NCBI GenBank assembly: GCA_021014945.1
Contig: MU266372.1
Coordinates: 90,303 to 154,302, forward strand
Direction: 5' to 3'
Origin: Leucogyrophana mollusca
Lineage: Eukaryota > Basidiomycota > Agaricomycetes > Boletales
Length of the DNA: 64,000 nucleotides
Each line of letters starts with the position of its first letter. The first letter of the stretch is position 1. The position numbers and the translations under genes are program-made. Under the pieces are notes generated by a model that was given only the letters and a program-made list of their open reading frames with translations, was not told the DNA's origin and ran no database searches. Positions 24,874 through 38,320 of the stretch are shown here, piece by piece.

Positions 24874-27800
24874 CGTCAGTCAGTCAATTCAAAGTAGTAC
24901 AAGTCAGAGAGGAAGCAGAGACGAAGGCTTGCAGAACCCAAAAGGCGAGGTTATAAGGCAAAAGGCCTCATGGTCGCGATACAGGTCTGGTTGTAAAAAT
25001 AAGTAGCCGCTAGAAACTCACTGATAGTTTGTGATGCTGTAAGGTGCCCGCCACTAACAGGATTTGAAATCCTGGTCGGTAATTGACCGGGAGCGTCGAT
25101 AATCGACGTAAGGAACAAAGAACGAAATCGGAACTTGGAGTAAAAGTTGGGCGAGGCGAAGGAGGAGGAAAAGGTTAAAGATCAAAAGTGGCAAGCCAGA
25201 TTCAACGCGGGGTACATGTCCGTGACGTGACTTTTTGTGACTTTAGTCCCGATGCCGCGGCATGCCGACGGTGCCAGCAGTGGGGCGAGGTCACACGTCG
25301 GAGGAACATACCCTTCAGCAACCCTCAAGCACGCATGCGGCATATGTCAGACGAATAAAACGCGCTGTATCCATTCACCAAGTCTATCTTTGCATGATCA
25401 TCAGTCGCCGTTGCGAGGCATAATGATGAAAGGCGATTGAGCGCCAAAACCTGCGCGCATGACTGCCTGTAGGCTCTCTTCCAAAATATCTCCAACTGAA
25501 GATGACGAACCATTGGCGTTCTGTTCGGATTCGATTCCAGCCGCTCACCTGCCGCTCACAGGCGGAGTATGGGGCGGAGTCAAGTTAATTCTGGCCCTGA
25601 CAGGTCTTTCGGCTCCGCTGTCGTGCGGAGGTGGATGTGGGTTAGACCCATCCCAATTTCAGTCCAAGGGATGTCGACGAGGAAGCGTCTGTAGAGTGGT
25701 TGTGGTGAGAGGGCAAGGTGGGTGTCCGTGGGTATCACGACAACGCGCCTGGCGCTGGCTATATACACCTTGCCTATCTTTGTACGTGAGTTCGAAGCGG
25801 CGAAGCAGCGGCGGGTGGAGCCATCCGCCACTTTCGAAACTTCGCACCGCTCTTACTAATCCGCTGAAGGTGCCGTACCATTGCCATTGCTTCTGTAAGT
25901 GCAACCAGCTGATTTTTGACCTTTGAAGCCCACCCGGACGGCTATTCACTTGATCATCGAGCGAGAGTTTTAGGAACGTCCAACGGATCAAACCACTCTC
26001 AAACCTTTCCCAGCGCCGAGGTATGTACCTCACACCCTGAATTTATATCACTCCGATGAGCATGGGGATCCACCCTCCGAACAGCTCGTGGGGGGTTCGA
26101 GAGTCACATTTCCACAATATCCTGCACCACGTAGCCGTGTTCTTGTGCCAGCAATAACATTATAGTTGTCGAAGTCGTCGTCGGCTATCACACTATTGAG
26201 TGGCATTCGCGATGCTTGCTTTGGAATTCACTTTGTTCATTAAATAAAATAAAAGGTAGTGTCTCCTTCACTGACGCTGTGTTCTGGCTACCAGTCCATC
26301 CCAGTCAACGTTTTGGGTTCTACTGTAATCCGGACGGTCCATACTTTCAAGAGGCGAATCTATGAACCATGGGTCGGATGCAAAGCGAGAAGTCCAATTC
26401 TTCGCCGCGAATTCGGCTCGTGGTAGAGAACTTTCATTCAAGGGGGCTACATAAAATCCAATCCTTATGACCCTCGAGCATCGGTGGCACGTTCATTATG
26501 GCATACCACGCTTAGTCTCACTGATTCCACCATAGAACTCCTCAAGGCGTTGAGTGTGAGCTGCGTTTCAATGTGTAGCATCTCACCTACCCGCAAAGAA
26601 CAAAAGATAGTCTGAGAGTTTTGTGAGAGACCTCCAGCAATCACGCCTTCTTGGTGACGAGAACGAGACTGCACGCGCTTTTCTTTGCCCACCGATCGTA
26701 GGTTATATCAATGGTCTGCTCAATCCCTGGCAGCGAAACGATCTGCGTCGTGCATCGGGTGAATGTCCGAGGTACCGCAATTCGCACTGTATACACGCTC
26801 ATGCGCTGGCATCGGAAGTCTTGCCCGGTGACATGCGCTCCGAGATGTTGATCTTCGACTTCCACCCGCCGTCAATACGGTCCCCTTCCACACGGCGGTC
26901 CCTTATTTCTGCTACACCGCGGTTCATCGACACGTGGAAATGGTACGTTACTCAGATTTTTTCGTCATCATGTGTATTTGTCAGTGTGATGCTTTCAATG
27001 CGCTGGCATATAGGCCGCAACCGCATGTCATCACTTCAAGTGCACCCGGTTGTGAAAGCATCACGACTCACAATGAAATATAACATTCGTTCTCAGCGAG
27101 TGCTCTTCGACCAGCCTCTCACAGCTTCGTTATTGGACCAGATCAGACCATCGCCCTTCGCGAACAGCGACCTTGGGCTTTTCAAGCTGGAACACGTACG
27201 TGAGCGGAAGTCCTGTATTCCTCACTTCATATCCCCACGAACTCGCCGTCTTCTATTCTGTGTGTCGCTCTGAATATCTCCACAGCCCCATCTTCGGGTT
27301 TTCCCCACCACAAGGTGCGCTGGACCTCTAGTTTTGCGTTTACTGGAATGTCATCAGAGGGCGCTTACCTTAATTAACATGGCCTCTCGGTCCGATCTTT
27401 TCCCCCACAAACGTTAAACTTCTGGTTCTTGGTACGGAAAAGTCGGGTGTTTTTTGACAGCAAGAATGTATCAGTTTCACACCTCTTTGCATTTGGGACT
27501 GATGTCCGTCCAAGTGACTATTACTGGACACCTTTTGTTTGCGGGGTACTTCCGGTTAGAGGTGGCTGCCCGGGTCAGTTCCTCCCATGACTGTTCCATC
27601 TCGTTGGAGGTCCCACTGAGTCCCTCCTTCATCTTAATCATGCCACACTATCAGTGCGTTCTTCTCGTACATGTGTTATTCACTTATGTGCACTTAATAT
27701 TCATCGTAGTCCTGCGCTAGAGGGAAACAGCTGAAGCATCCACCACTGGTCGCGCGTAAAACTTATTCCATCCATTTGATGAACACACTCTAAGAAGTTA

Positions 27801-30800
27801 AACGGCATCCAAAACATGAGATATATGCCTTGATACTATTGGGCCAGCGGAACGTACCTTCGTCATCTGGCTCGTCGAAGCAACGATGCCAGCCGTGGTT
27901 CCCCTGCACGCATGGAGAAAACAATACAAGGACAAATGCGGACCGGAAAAGAAAGCGTGGACTCTAAGCTGAGAGAATTGTGTATGGTTCGAATTGGCAG
28001 CGTCGGGGAGTCGGGGATAAGGCCCGGATCGAAGGCGTGGTGGAAGCCTTAGTGTGTCTGCCATGTCAAACCCCGGGGTGTGTTTCCTCATGCTGTGTAA
28101 CTTTGAAGCATAAGAGCGTCCCCTAGTCAATATTCTCTACGGCTGAAGGAATTTCGCATCCCTCTTCAGTTGGACCCTTTCGGGAGTCCGAGGTAACCCC
28201 TGGAGCTGTTGAGCTAAGAATGAGTCGCGTGGAATTGTTGTTCGGGCGCCTTGCTTGAGAAACAGTGCCCATAGACCTTCTTTCCATGACACAATTGCTA
28301 GCTGGCACTGTATGTTCTTCACGCTCCCTCGTCATGATTCGGACATCCGGCTCGTCGAAGTTTCTGTGTGTGTTATGTTCTTTAGATCCAGTGCCCGATT
28401 TATCGATCAGGTTTGTGTTCCAGTGCCGCGGGAGTAAATATCGTCTGGAGTCGGACTTTGTCAATGTCCAAAACGAACCTCTTCATACCCATTCCCGCTC
28501 TGGTGGATACCATCGCCCTCTGGGCAGCCCCGGACACGCACGGCTACGCAACTACGTACCCTCTGACGCGTGATCCGATTAATCCGATTAACCCGAATTC
28601 TTGAATCCCTTTAACAGTTGTACGCTATTCAATCTCATCCATTTCTGACTGGACAGGATCAACTGGTGTTGTGCATTTTCTGGATCTAACCATCGAACTA
28701 GCATGTCACCATGTCAGTGATCGAATACGTATAGTGTTTGCTGCCCCTCGAGCTCCATAATATGACACACCTCATCAGTATGCAGATACCGTATTTCGAT
28801 ATTCCAAGCAATGTCTACAATGTGTAAGTTTCCGCGGATTTCTTAACTATATGCTGGCGTATTGGTAATATCGATGTCCAGATGTTCCCTCAGATACCGA
28901 ATTAGTTGCTGTGATACACTATACTAACTCAATGCAAACCCGGAAATCGGAGTCGCGCGTCTTGTTGCTTTTATAAAATCCCGCCATCCGCTTTGAAGCG
29001 TTGGTAAGATGGTGAGACAAGTTCTCGTGAATGAAACACCTCTGAGTTACTGTGGCGGATACACAAGTTATTTGCCTTGCAGAAAATGGGGTCCGGGTAA
29101 GACAAGCTGTGCATCAAGGATATCGATGCGATAGGCGAAGTTTCATTCAACTAGGCTGTAGCGCGACCGACAATTGTGGCTCGCTTTGTGGATGGGACTT
29201 AGTAACTTCGATGCTCCATTATGCGGGGGTGAATGGCCGCTACGCTGTAGGTCATTCTTTTCGTGCGGGTTTACCTTTTGTAAAATATTTAGTCTATTGC
29301 GGTCGTAAATCAGAGGTTTTCTTTCGACGACAAATTTTGAAAGAGAAACTCTGCATGATAGCGTACATGTCCAAGGAAAGGATCGGTTGATGTATGTGAT
29401 TGTACTTGCGCAGTTTTCTCTCTAAGAAGATACTGATTTTTTAGAGAGAAACCTATGCTAGGACAATCCAGTAGAGGGGGAATTGTTAGTAGTAGGAGAC
29501 AGAGGGGAGGTTACCCGTACTGTGATACATAGGTGCAACTATATATGACTCGGACTGGACCGTGGTGACCATTGCGTTACCATTACTCTTCTTCTTTTTT
29601 TTTTTTTTTATGCTTCAGGATTATGACACCTGAATGCGTACGCCGCGGGTTTCGTGGGGGGAGGAATTTTGCGAGAAGAGAAGATAGAGGGAGTGTCGGA
29701 CCGGGTCCAGGGGGTGCCCGATAGGGCTGTTTCTATACGCAGATACAGTGGATAGATGACGTGCAGTCAGTTAGAATAATGTAGTATAATGCTTGAGTAA
29801 TGTATACTAAAGATGCTGATAGCCTAAATCGGATATAACACAATGTCTGCATACATCGATCAACAGACTGTATGATAAGTAAGATGAAGTACCCTCATCT
29901 TGTTTCAGTTTCATATACACTGCAGGATGACCACCGTCGTTTACTTGTCCGACAGCGAAGACACAGGCTTTATACGCATCCGCAATCGTGATAATCGAAC
30001 ACTCGCACACAGCATCGTTGAGATCCTCCAAAATCCGACTTCAGTCGGATTTCTTCACACCACTGTTGGAGATAGATCCACGGTTGAGTCGTGCTGTCTA
30101 TTCGTTCTGTTCGATGCCGATTTGCAAAGGAGTCGTACAGCTCGGTATCTCGTGCTACTTTGTGGTCGCAGGCGTGGTACATTTCGGTCAGCGCAGTTGG
30201 CAAATTTATTCGCCATCATAGAGGCATGTTCTAGGTAAGTGAGTCTCACATGTAATAATAAGACAATGCTGCACCAACCACAATGCAGAGCCAGGATGTC
30301 TAGATGGGATTGAGGACGGACAACATGCGCGTTTCCCTACATACTCAAAGTTACTTAGTATGTACAAGTGAAGATAGGTCATTGTCCAGGACGTATTAAC
30401 ATTATATTTCAGACATTTTCGAAAACGTCCCGAACCCACCACGGTTCATACCACAAATGAAATCTACGCTTTCAATGAGAGTGTGTCGTCAAGCCGGAGC
30501 GTTGGATTTATTTCCATGATAGGGAGTATAAGCCTAGGGGATTGCGCTGGCACTGTCACTGCGGTGTATCCAAGGAACAATTGTATTTAAAGGTGCAACC
30601 GGACTACAGTGACCTACCACGGGCATCAACGCTTACTCGCTGAATCGTATCAGCCTGGTATCTTTCCACCCTCCCAGCTGACCACAGAGATTATTGTCTT
30701 TTGCAACTTCAAGCCCCTAGTTTTCGTTTATCTCGTGTATTGCGTGACATGCGCAAAATGGACGAGACCGAGTCGCATCGAGCACTGTCTGGATCCAATT

Positions 30801-32208
30801 ATTGCAATAGTACGCTGGTAACTGCATAGATTTTGCGCTCGCCTCGATACACAGCTATGTACCATCGACCCTCAAAATCAATTTCATTTTTGGTAAGGGA
30901 ATTTAGTACTGGTTTTCGCAGGGTTTCGCACTGGGTGATGGGGCCGTGGTGCTGCCACATTCGTTCACTCACCTTGTGTGACCGATATAACGGAGGTACG
31001 AAATTATCATGTGGCTGTCGTCGTGCTAGTACACACTGCAGTACTAATCGCCCTTCAGATGCGTTTTGGGCGTGCATACCATCCTACGCGAGATATCAAG
31101 CTTGCACGACTGAACACCTCCATGTCGCAAACGCAACCACGCGAGTCGTCTCCCCGGTTATTGGCCAGTCGTTAACCCTGAGACCTCGCACTGATGGAAA
31201 AGCGACAAACAATGAATTATGGTATTAAGAACTTACTATCAAGCTTTTGAATGAACAACTTGACGTGATCGAGCATGTTTAGCGGGCAAACTTTAGAGCA
31301 TGCCACAGATGAATTCAGGCAACATCTCAACGCTATTGTGCCGAGCTTGAAACAGTGAGTACGTCCGCTCGGCGTGCAGAATTTGAACACGTTTATACTG
31401 TTGTCAACGTGCATGCCTGACACTGCGCCATCGATGGATGTTATGTTTTGTGATGTCCACCGTTCTTGCAGGGGTATCCTTCCAAATCCGACACCGGATC
31501 ATCATGATCTGCGACAGAGGTGAAATCATTCAGATGTACTTCAGGTTACTGGGACAGTTGCAGATGCAAGAGGTTGTGTGCAGAGAGGAAGTGGCCCTCT
31601 GTTAGGGCTGGAAACGATGGATTTAGTGCTGTCATGCCTACCAATATAATTGAAGCAGCGAAACCACATATGTCCTCCTTCAACGTTGAGAAATTTGGGG
31701 ACCTCTACTTGACGTCGAAGCCGATCGGATGTATAGTTGATTTACCGCATTTTGGGAGGAGATTATAGCCAGAAACCTTTTGAGATTGTAAAGTACAACG
31801 GTATCGTGATCAACTATTGACCTTGCTTCACCTGCATGTACAATATGACAAATATACAGATTCGGACCGAGGACAGAAGCTGGGACCAGATTAATGGTTT
31901 ACATAAGAACCTAGACCCCAATTGAGTCCGCAAATATGGGGCGCCGTGGCATGGACCAACAAGCCACCTGTTAAAATTCGATTTGCGCCCGAATGCCATA
32001 ATATTCCTCCGAAACACTGAGTTCCCATCTAACTGGGTTCGGTTTGGCACATCGAACACAAAACTCCAACGTCAATGATCAACTCCCCACCGGATTATTC
32101 CTTCGATACGGGAACTCTCATTAGTTCGGTCATCTCAGTATAAATGTGATACCTTTTTCTACTAAGTATCCTCTTGCACATCGCACTATCAGCCAGCCAT
32201 CGCTTGGA
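24874..32208. other. Seven-kilobase gene-poor stretch, no gene firmly supported
   Basis: The first kilobase should hold the GH5 promoter. Beyond it I could not build any gene with both sensible splicing and recognisable protein sequence. The longest frame (26623-27273, plus, 216 codons) has a few protein-like stretches such as 'VLFDQPLTASLLDQIRPSPF', and canonical GT-AG sites fall within it, but no family is recognisable and no join was convincing. Frames at 28265-28573, 29052-29390, 29807-30249 and 30833-31228 are similarly weak. An oligo-T tract lies near 29595. The stretch could contain decayed or lineage-specific genes. Confidence 0.4.
32139..32145 (+). promoter_or_regulatory. TATA box of hypothetical gene at 32209
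   Basis: TATAAAT 70 bp upstream of the ATG at 32209; this spacing is close to that of other genes in the window. Confidence 0.35.
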
Positions 32209-33229
32209 ATGTCAGTCATCCGTTACAATAAACCTCCCACGACCAATAGATCTGATTCGGTCCGCTATTTCCTCCTCCTTCGGCGAATATCACCTCGTTG
32301 TATGCTACACTTCTTGAAGGAGAATTGACGTGGTTCTGACATACGATTTTCAACCTAGTCCGATTCGTAGATGTCTACCCCACTCACGGCGTGGAATTAG
32401 ACGAACGACAACAGCACAGAATTGTAGATGTGCTTAGCGCCCCTTATGACGATATACCAAATTTTCGTTATGATGAATTTCATTGGGCGCGCTCGCAGTC
32501 ACTCGCTGATATGTTGACGGTGAGTTCAATCAACGGCTCTCTTCAAGTATCTCACATACGTGCTACAATGTAGCCAAACTCTCGTCGCTACAACATGTCG
32601 CTGCACGACGACTTACATTTTATATCTGATGCAAGTGCACCAGCCCTCGTTATGTGGGAAAAACTTTCACCGTCGTCACCATTTCGCAAAGCGGCCACAC
32701 ACGCTGCTCATTTCTGGGTTTCTACGTCCGCCCCATGCTCCGGAATGGCCTTTGCCCATTTCTTATTGGCCTTTGTACAAATGTACGGCGATCATCCACA
32801 GCGTGAAGTGGAAGGTGTCGTGAGTAAGTACATTGTTGGTCTTGGATATCTTGTGGACCAGGGCGGCGTAGGTGGCACCATATTATGTCATAATCGGATA
32901 CTGGATCCGAACAAGGACATTACTCGCTATGACGCAAGCAATACAAAGTATCATTGCATCGGTGGGCGACTTTTTGCGGTTATTCACCTACCAAAAACCC
33001 GGGGCGATGATCTTCATTCAATCAGACAAATGGTCAGCTGTATTCATCTTTCTGAGTAAGTCCTCAATTCATACTGGCATTTTTGTTATGAGCTCAAAAT
33101 TGAATTACCGTAAAAGACATCTAGGTTTTGCGTAGGGGACAATACATATTTGAAAACAACCGTTATTTAGACATAGTAGTGAATGTAATCACCTCTGTCA
33201 AACCCGTTCGTATCTGTGGGTCACTGTGA
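32209..33229 (+). CDS. Hypothetical protein, five exons
   Basis: Not recognised. The model rests on consistent splicing: 'MSVIRYNKPPTTNRSDSVRY...RISPRF' joins through an intron starting gtatgc and ending cctag (about 32299-32358) to 'RFVDVYPTHGVELDERQQHR'. Next, a gtgagt intron (32520-32573) leads to 'PNSRRYNMSLHDDLHFISDA'. Another gtgagt intron (about 32820-32871) leads to 'VAPYYVIIGYWIRTRTLLAM'. A gtaagt intron (about 33056-33134) leads to the last exon, ending 'SVKPVRICGSL', stop 33227-33229. All joins keep one frame and remove every stop. The protein would be about 260 residues with a moderately hydrophobic stretch near residues 160-195. A TATA box sits 70 bp before the start. Function cannot be inferred. 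Confidence 0.45.
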
Positions 33230-33499
33230 TGTGCGTCAACTCAATATCTATCCATACAGCGGCTGTCAGGTGATGGGGTCTTGGTCTCGGAAGAAATCAT
33301 GCACCGGTTCCAAACAATTTATGGTTGATAGACCAGGTTTCCCTTTGCTTCACATCTATTTGTTCTTGTAGTACATGCACAATCACGACTGTGCTTCATG
33401 ACCGTGAACTTTTCACAGACCGCTTCAGCTGCTCTTAGTATACCATCAATCCTATGACTTTAGTATTATTTTCTGCTCAAGGAATGGGGTAACTTCATC

Positions 33500-33710
33500 C
33501 AACCTCGTAGAGTGTCATAACAGGAGTGCGATGAACTGAGAGGGTGTGGAAGGGGCCCGGAGAGTGTAGGTGGGGTTCAGGGTCACAGGCGACTAGCAGA
33601 TGACACGAGCGTAGCGCGGAGGACGCAGACAAGGGCTGAGGCCGCAAGTGAGACACAACGAGGTGTGGACAGAACAGAGTGAGGCACGGGGTGGCCGTGG
33701 AATGGTCCAA
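33500..33710. other. GC-rich insert-like segment
   Basis: About 200 bp that is purine-rich and clearly more GC-rich than the flanking AT-rich DNA. No coding sense or repeat ends were identified; it could be a repeat remnant. Confidence 0.25.
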
Positions 33711-33995
33711 CATTTGGGCCGAGCTTGTTTGCCAATCACATTATTTTCACCTCACACAAGATATCACATTAACAACTCTGACAGTACGAGTACCTGAAAC
33801 ATACCGTCACTACTCGAAACAATTGAAATCGAACCAATCAGAAAGTAGTCTGACAAGAAGACATGGCTGGTTTGTGTAGTCTATGGAGCGTATAGGATTC
33901 CAGACTTGAAGTATGCATGTTTCTCTGCGTGAGACAGCGTCATGCGATAGGCGGGGTTCAACAATGTGAGATGCTGAAGCAAATTGCAAAGAAGT

Positions 33996-35668
33996 TTATC
34001 TCCGATAAGTTGCTGAAAGAAATGTAAGCGCAAAAGTGCATATGTTGGAATTTAGATCACGCACTGTAATCGTGGGAGGCGTCACTAATTCTTCGGCAAC
34101 TACACCCCGGTCTTCAGGTCCTCTCTCTAGCCGACCAACGTTCACGTCAGGAAAGGTACTCGCTGCGACTTGAATAAGATGATCGGGATATCGCCCTAAC
34201 AGGTCGTAGGTGGATCGTAGATATTCAGGAATCTCATGCCAAGGAGGGATTAGAACATGGCCTATCACCAAATGAGATATTACACATCCCACTGCGAATG
34301 CGTCAACGGCATCTGTCCATGGGAGACCTATATCAAATAACACAGCAGTTGGCATACGAGCGGAATTGCGCACAACATTAGGGCACTTACTTAATACCAC
34401 TTCTGGGGCTCGATAGCAAGAAAGCCCAACAACTCGAGGACGTTTACGAATGGGCCGAGTGCGGTGGATAGCATTGTCGAAATTGAATATGCGAATAGAC
34501 GTATCCACAAGATATTCCTATACTATGTGTCAGTAAATCGATTCACCAAAACATGGAGTAGAAACTCACCTGTTTAACAAAACCGTACTCCTCCGACAAA
34601 CGATTGACAACCACAGTCTGATCATCCACCAGAAGGATATTGCAAGGCGCAATAGCCGTATGAATGACGCCCTTTGAATGAAGATCTACGGCGGAAGTAT
34701 CAGCAATAGTTAATGGTACAATAGCACACTTTTTACAAGCAGTACCCCGAACAAGTTGCAAAGATATTTCGTGTACGTGGCGCGACATGAGCGGCATAAG
34801 GCGATCGGATTGGAATAACGCTTCCAATGTAAGGCTGACATATGGAAATATGACAACCCGACATCCTCCATAGGTAAACGCGCCGGTAATTGTCATTAAG
34901 TACCTTGACAGTGTTAATCAATCAATAACTGTTGTAATCAAATGAAGAGATGTTAATACCTGGTATTAGTATGCTCTTTGTCATGGTCTTGAAGTACGAG
35001 GAGGATATTTTTTTCATTGTAATCAAGTCGACGGCACCGTTCTTTTGTTCTTGGTCCGTCGGAGTATAATTTGACCGTCCACTTAGATTGTGTGGAGACC
35101 TGCACCACACTGAATACGGTCACGTATGTGTTCGACATCAACCGACGTAAGATCTGGTCTGATAGAATTTAAGGTCAGCGAACATTAATAACGCATATTC
35201 CACGTGGACGACAACGACGACTCACATCGATCATCCAAAATAGTATCACCGACGGACTTGTGACGTCTAGATTCATATAACAGGAGTTGAGCAAGGTAAA
35301 TGGCGAAATAGTTTAATATGAAGTCATACTTACAGAAAAGCAGCAAAGCGACCAGAGTAATCGGGGGTCGTAGTTTGTCCACGATATCCGTTACTAGCCA
35401 GACGCATACGTGTAAGCATGGCACGACGCGCTGTGGGCGATATTGCTGCCTTCTTATGGTTCACCGGTGATAAATCGACCTTCTCGCGACTTGGACTTGA
35501 CACAACCGCAAAGGAAGTATCATCTGACGAAAGTGAGAAATTAGTATGACCGGCTGTATCGTGCGTACGAGCGAGAGGCGAGATAGGTGTCTTCCTTCCG
35601 ACGCGAGGAAGGCTTTCTTCATTGTTGTTCGAGGTAGTCGACGAAGGGCTTAAGTGGACGCGGTCCAT
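33996..35668 (-). CDS. Protein kinase-like pseudokinase (CLK/SRPK-like fold)
   Basis: The spliced minus-strand product starts 'MDRVHLSPSSTTSNNNEESL' with a disordered N-terminus. The kinase N-lobe follows: 'YQILRRLMSNTYVTVFSVVQ', where the glycine-rich loop has lost its glycines. The beta-3 Lys is kept in 'WTVKLY'. The catalytic loop reads 'YLHSKGVIHTAIAPCNILL' (across an intron near 34685-34735), so the HxD Asp and the following Lys are both Ala. The DFG position reads 'FNFDNA', losing the metal-binding Asp. The activation-segment end 'YRAPEVVL' and 'PWTDAVDAFAVGCVISHL' are normal. Five or so GT-AG introns splice in frame with no stop. I infer a non-catalytic scaffold or regulator. A TATATAA lies about 57 bp upstream of the ATG. 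A gene prediction would be needed to fix exon edges near 34900. Confidence 0.7.
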
Positions 35669-35849
35669 GATGAGACGTGCAAAATCCTGGAGGGTAGAAT
35701 TAAAGGTGCACGGTCAAATTATATATGTACGTTTACGACCTGTCAGGCAAGAGATTCCGAATATTGGTTAGGACTGCGGAGTCGTGATGACATACATTCA
35801 TACAAGTACAAGAAGGCGCCATGACAGTCAGATAGCATAAGGAAAACTG

Positions 35850-37233
35850 TTATGCAGCTATAAATGCGAAACAACGTCCGAGTTCCTCGTGTAATTCCTG
35901 TTTAATAGTTGCAGACAAATAATGAACGTCAGAAGCAAGATATATAATCCACCAGGCACGGGATGGGAGAAGGGTCCACCCCACTGGCGTAGACGATAGT
36001 CTTTTCCATATCATCGGCCCAAAGCACACTTCTGCAAGCCGAGTTCGATGGCGGCTGACGGCACTTATTAGGCCCGTATATTCATCCACCCTTCCCGCTA
36101 CACACTGCCGTTTACCAACAACGAGCGGTGGCGAATTTGCATACGGATTCATGTAAAGACGCGTCAAATGATTGAACACGTCACCATCTTTCAAGAGCAC
36201 ATGTAGAATAGCCTAGGACCAAAAACGATTAGAAGAAACAGCTGGAATGATACGTGCCATATACCTGAAGTGGAGCATGCGGGCGGACCAACACGAGATT
36301 CTCGAGAAGAGGGGCCGCGTGAGATAGTCCAATAAAGGTCTGAGCATCGCAAGGTACATCTGGACCTAGCCCCATAGCTAGATCCCGGAGACGGGGTAAC
36401 ACCCCATCATGAACGTATTTTCCAACAAAAAGTTCCAACTCGTAATATGAGAGGCAGCTGCTGAACGCAATGGACGTAACACCTCGAAAAGACGCGATTG
36501 GAAGTAACGCATGAGAGCGCGAAACACGTAGAGTGTTTAGTTCCGGGAGTGCCGAATTCTGCCATTGGTGATGCATGACCGCTGTGGAGGATACGAGTGG
36601 CCCATTCCCGCTACGCAAGATGTGGTAACGTTGGAGATGATTCATAAATTCGACTTCCGAGTTGGAAGGAACGAAAAGCGATAGTACACGCAACCTTGTC
36701 ATGCGATAGAGGGCGGAGCAAAATACGGGAAATATGACCAAGTTATCGGTTAATTTGGGTGCAGCGTGGAAAGTCAAGATTTTGATCTGCTCTGCATACA
36801 GCTGAGCGCGAGGATTTCCTCGCGAGCACAACACAACACAGCGCTGTCGACAAGCATGTGCGTTAAAGACTAGATTGGCATTCTGGATGCTGGTGACGGC
36901 CAGGAAAATGACACGACAAGTAACCAGTAACGCCTTCCGATCTGCAGGGGTAGTGTAGCCGATGATGCGAAAGATGACATCAAGAGGAACAGTAGACAGG
37001 GAAGCAGGGACAAATGGAAAGGAAGTTTCCAGTGAAGCACCTGGTTGGGACAAACGTGTACGCTCCTGCAAACCTTCCGCGGAGGAGCCTTTAGGAGTCC
37101 AGTGAACGAAACGACGCTCGCCAACGTTTGAGTTCGATGGAACAGGATTACGTGTATGACTGTTGAGGTAAGGACCAGTGATTAGCATATCGCGAAAATA
37201 AAACCAACCAAATACATACTCGTACATATTCAT
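35850..37233 (-). CDS. F-box-like protein
   Basis: Likely substrate-recognition subunit of an SCF ubiquitin ligase, by analogy with the many F-box-like proteins of Agaricomycetes. The F-box is seen as 'LSTVPLDVIFRIIGYTTPAD' followed by 'RKALLVTCRVIFLAVTSI'. After it comes a leucine-rich helical region with repeat-like spacing ('LRVLSLFVPS', 'LPELNTLRVS', 'LPRLRDLAMG', 'LLENLVLVRPHAPLQ'). One intron (about 36212-36264, donor gtatat, acceptor cctag) leads to the last exon, 'AILHVLLKDGDVFNHLTRLY', stop at 35850-35852. The reading frame is open back to an ATG at 37329, but a TATA box lies inside that extension; the ATG at 37233 ('MNMYEYVFGW') is 80 bp after the TATA and is preferred. Confidence 0.7.
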
Positions 37234-37306
37234 CAACTCGACTCGACGCTTGCCCTTCCCGATGTCTCTTTGGATGCAATGATGCCTCACATTTTCAGTA
37301 GCCGCC

Positions 37307-37314
37307 TTATATAG
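37307..37314 (-). promoter_or_regulatory. TATA box of F-box-like gene
   Basis: Reads CTATATAA on the minus strand, 80 bp upstream of the ATG at 37233. It lies downstream of the more distal in-frame ATG (37329), which argues for the shorter protein. Confidence 0.45.
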
Positions 37315-38050
37315 AGGCGATAACGACATTGAACAGATTAGTCGGAGGCGTGTGATTCCCTGCGACCTTTCTTACCTCAATGACGGATCCTCAACGAGGC
37401 TCACAAGACCAAGTCACCTCCGTAATCCACATACCAAACCGTATAGGACTACCGCTCCACGTACCAAGCGCATCCGGTTAAACCCTGGAATGTCATAATC
37501 TGATCTTTTGTGGAGTGTAGAAATAGCGCCATTGACGATGTTTGAGAATAATGAACAATTGCGCTGAACAGATCAGGGTATGGAACTGTGAATAGATCGA
37601 CTCCGAGTCGAACGTTACCTTCTGAAGTGTAATGAGGCACGCGCCATCAATGAACTCCCAACTTTACCGTAGCTCTGTATCCAAAAAAGGAATGCAATAA
37701 GTACATCACAACTAGCGTCACTCAAGACAGGATGAAGGTTGTGTAGTCATCGCAGGGTGAGAATATCTAGGGGTTGAACGTTGAACACTCCACCGGAATC
37801 TTGAACATCCAATCCATGTTTGACCCTTTACGTCTGGGCTTGGCATGGTAGTGGACAAGGCGGAGCCACTACCTCTGGATGGCTGACAGCACTCCTGCTC
37901 ACCCTCTTGCTGACGGTCACCACTTTATTCGGCATACCTGTTGTTCGACGCCTCTGCTTTTGTTATGTTGATAGTAGACCTGTCCGCTGTACGGGACTGC
38001 GAGGGTCTTCAAGGACCCGTTATAAAATCGCCTACTTTATGTTATCCATC

Positions 38051-38320
38051 ATGTATCATTTCCGAGACGTAACATTTATCAACCGCAGCCACCGACCGTC
38101 TCTGTCCATATCGCTCATCAACGGTCAAGTGCACAGCGTAGACCACCCGGAGATCGCGAAGAGAATTCTCAATACGTTTGCAATGGGCATAACACCAGGC
38201 ACCTTAGCAGAGCTTCTCGACAACATTACCTTAACGTTGATGTGGATCCAGACCACACAAATCCCAGTGTTAATTGGTGGCTTTGATCTTGGATTATCGA
38301 CTGATATGAGATTTTTGTAA
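38051..38320 (+). CDS. Small hypothetical ORF
   Basis: About 89 codons, 'MYHFRDVTFINRSHRPSLSI' to 'STDMRFL', no recognised family. The frame stays open upstream to 37820 but without an ATG; an alternative ATG lies 12 bp upstream (38039). A TATAAAA is present at 38021, only 30 bp before the chosen start, so the start is doubtful. The part 'SVDHPEIAKRILNTFAMGIT' looks protein-like. It may be one exon of a longer gene or noncoding. The rest of the 37330-38458 interval shows nothing I recognise. Confidence 0.25.
   Translation: MYHFRDVTFINRSHRPSLSISLINGQVHSVDHPEIAKRILNTFAMGITPGTLAELLDNITLTLMWIQTTQIPVLIGGFDLGLSTDMRFL

Noticed and set aside
25459..26033. 155-codon plus and 124-codon minus frames
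   Set aside because: They overlap on opposite strands in GC-rich DNA likely to be promoter sequence; neither has recognisable features.
37234..37329. N-terminal extension of the F-box-like protein from ATG 37329
   Set aside because: A TATA box lies inside it, and the ATG at 37233 has the spacing seen in other genes.
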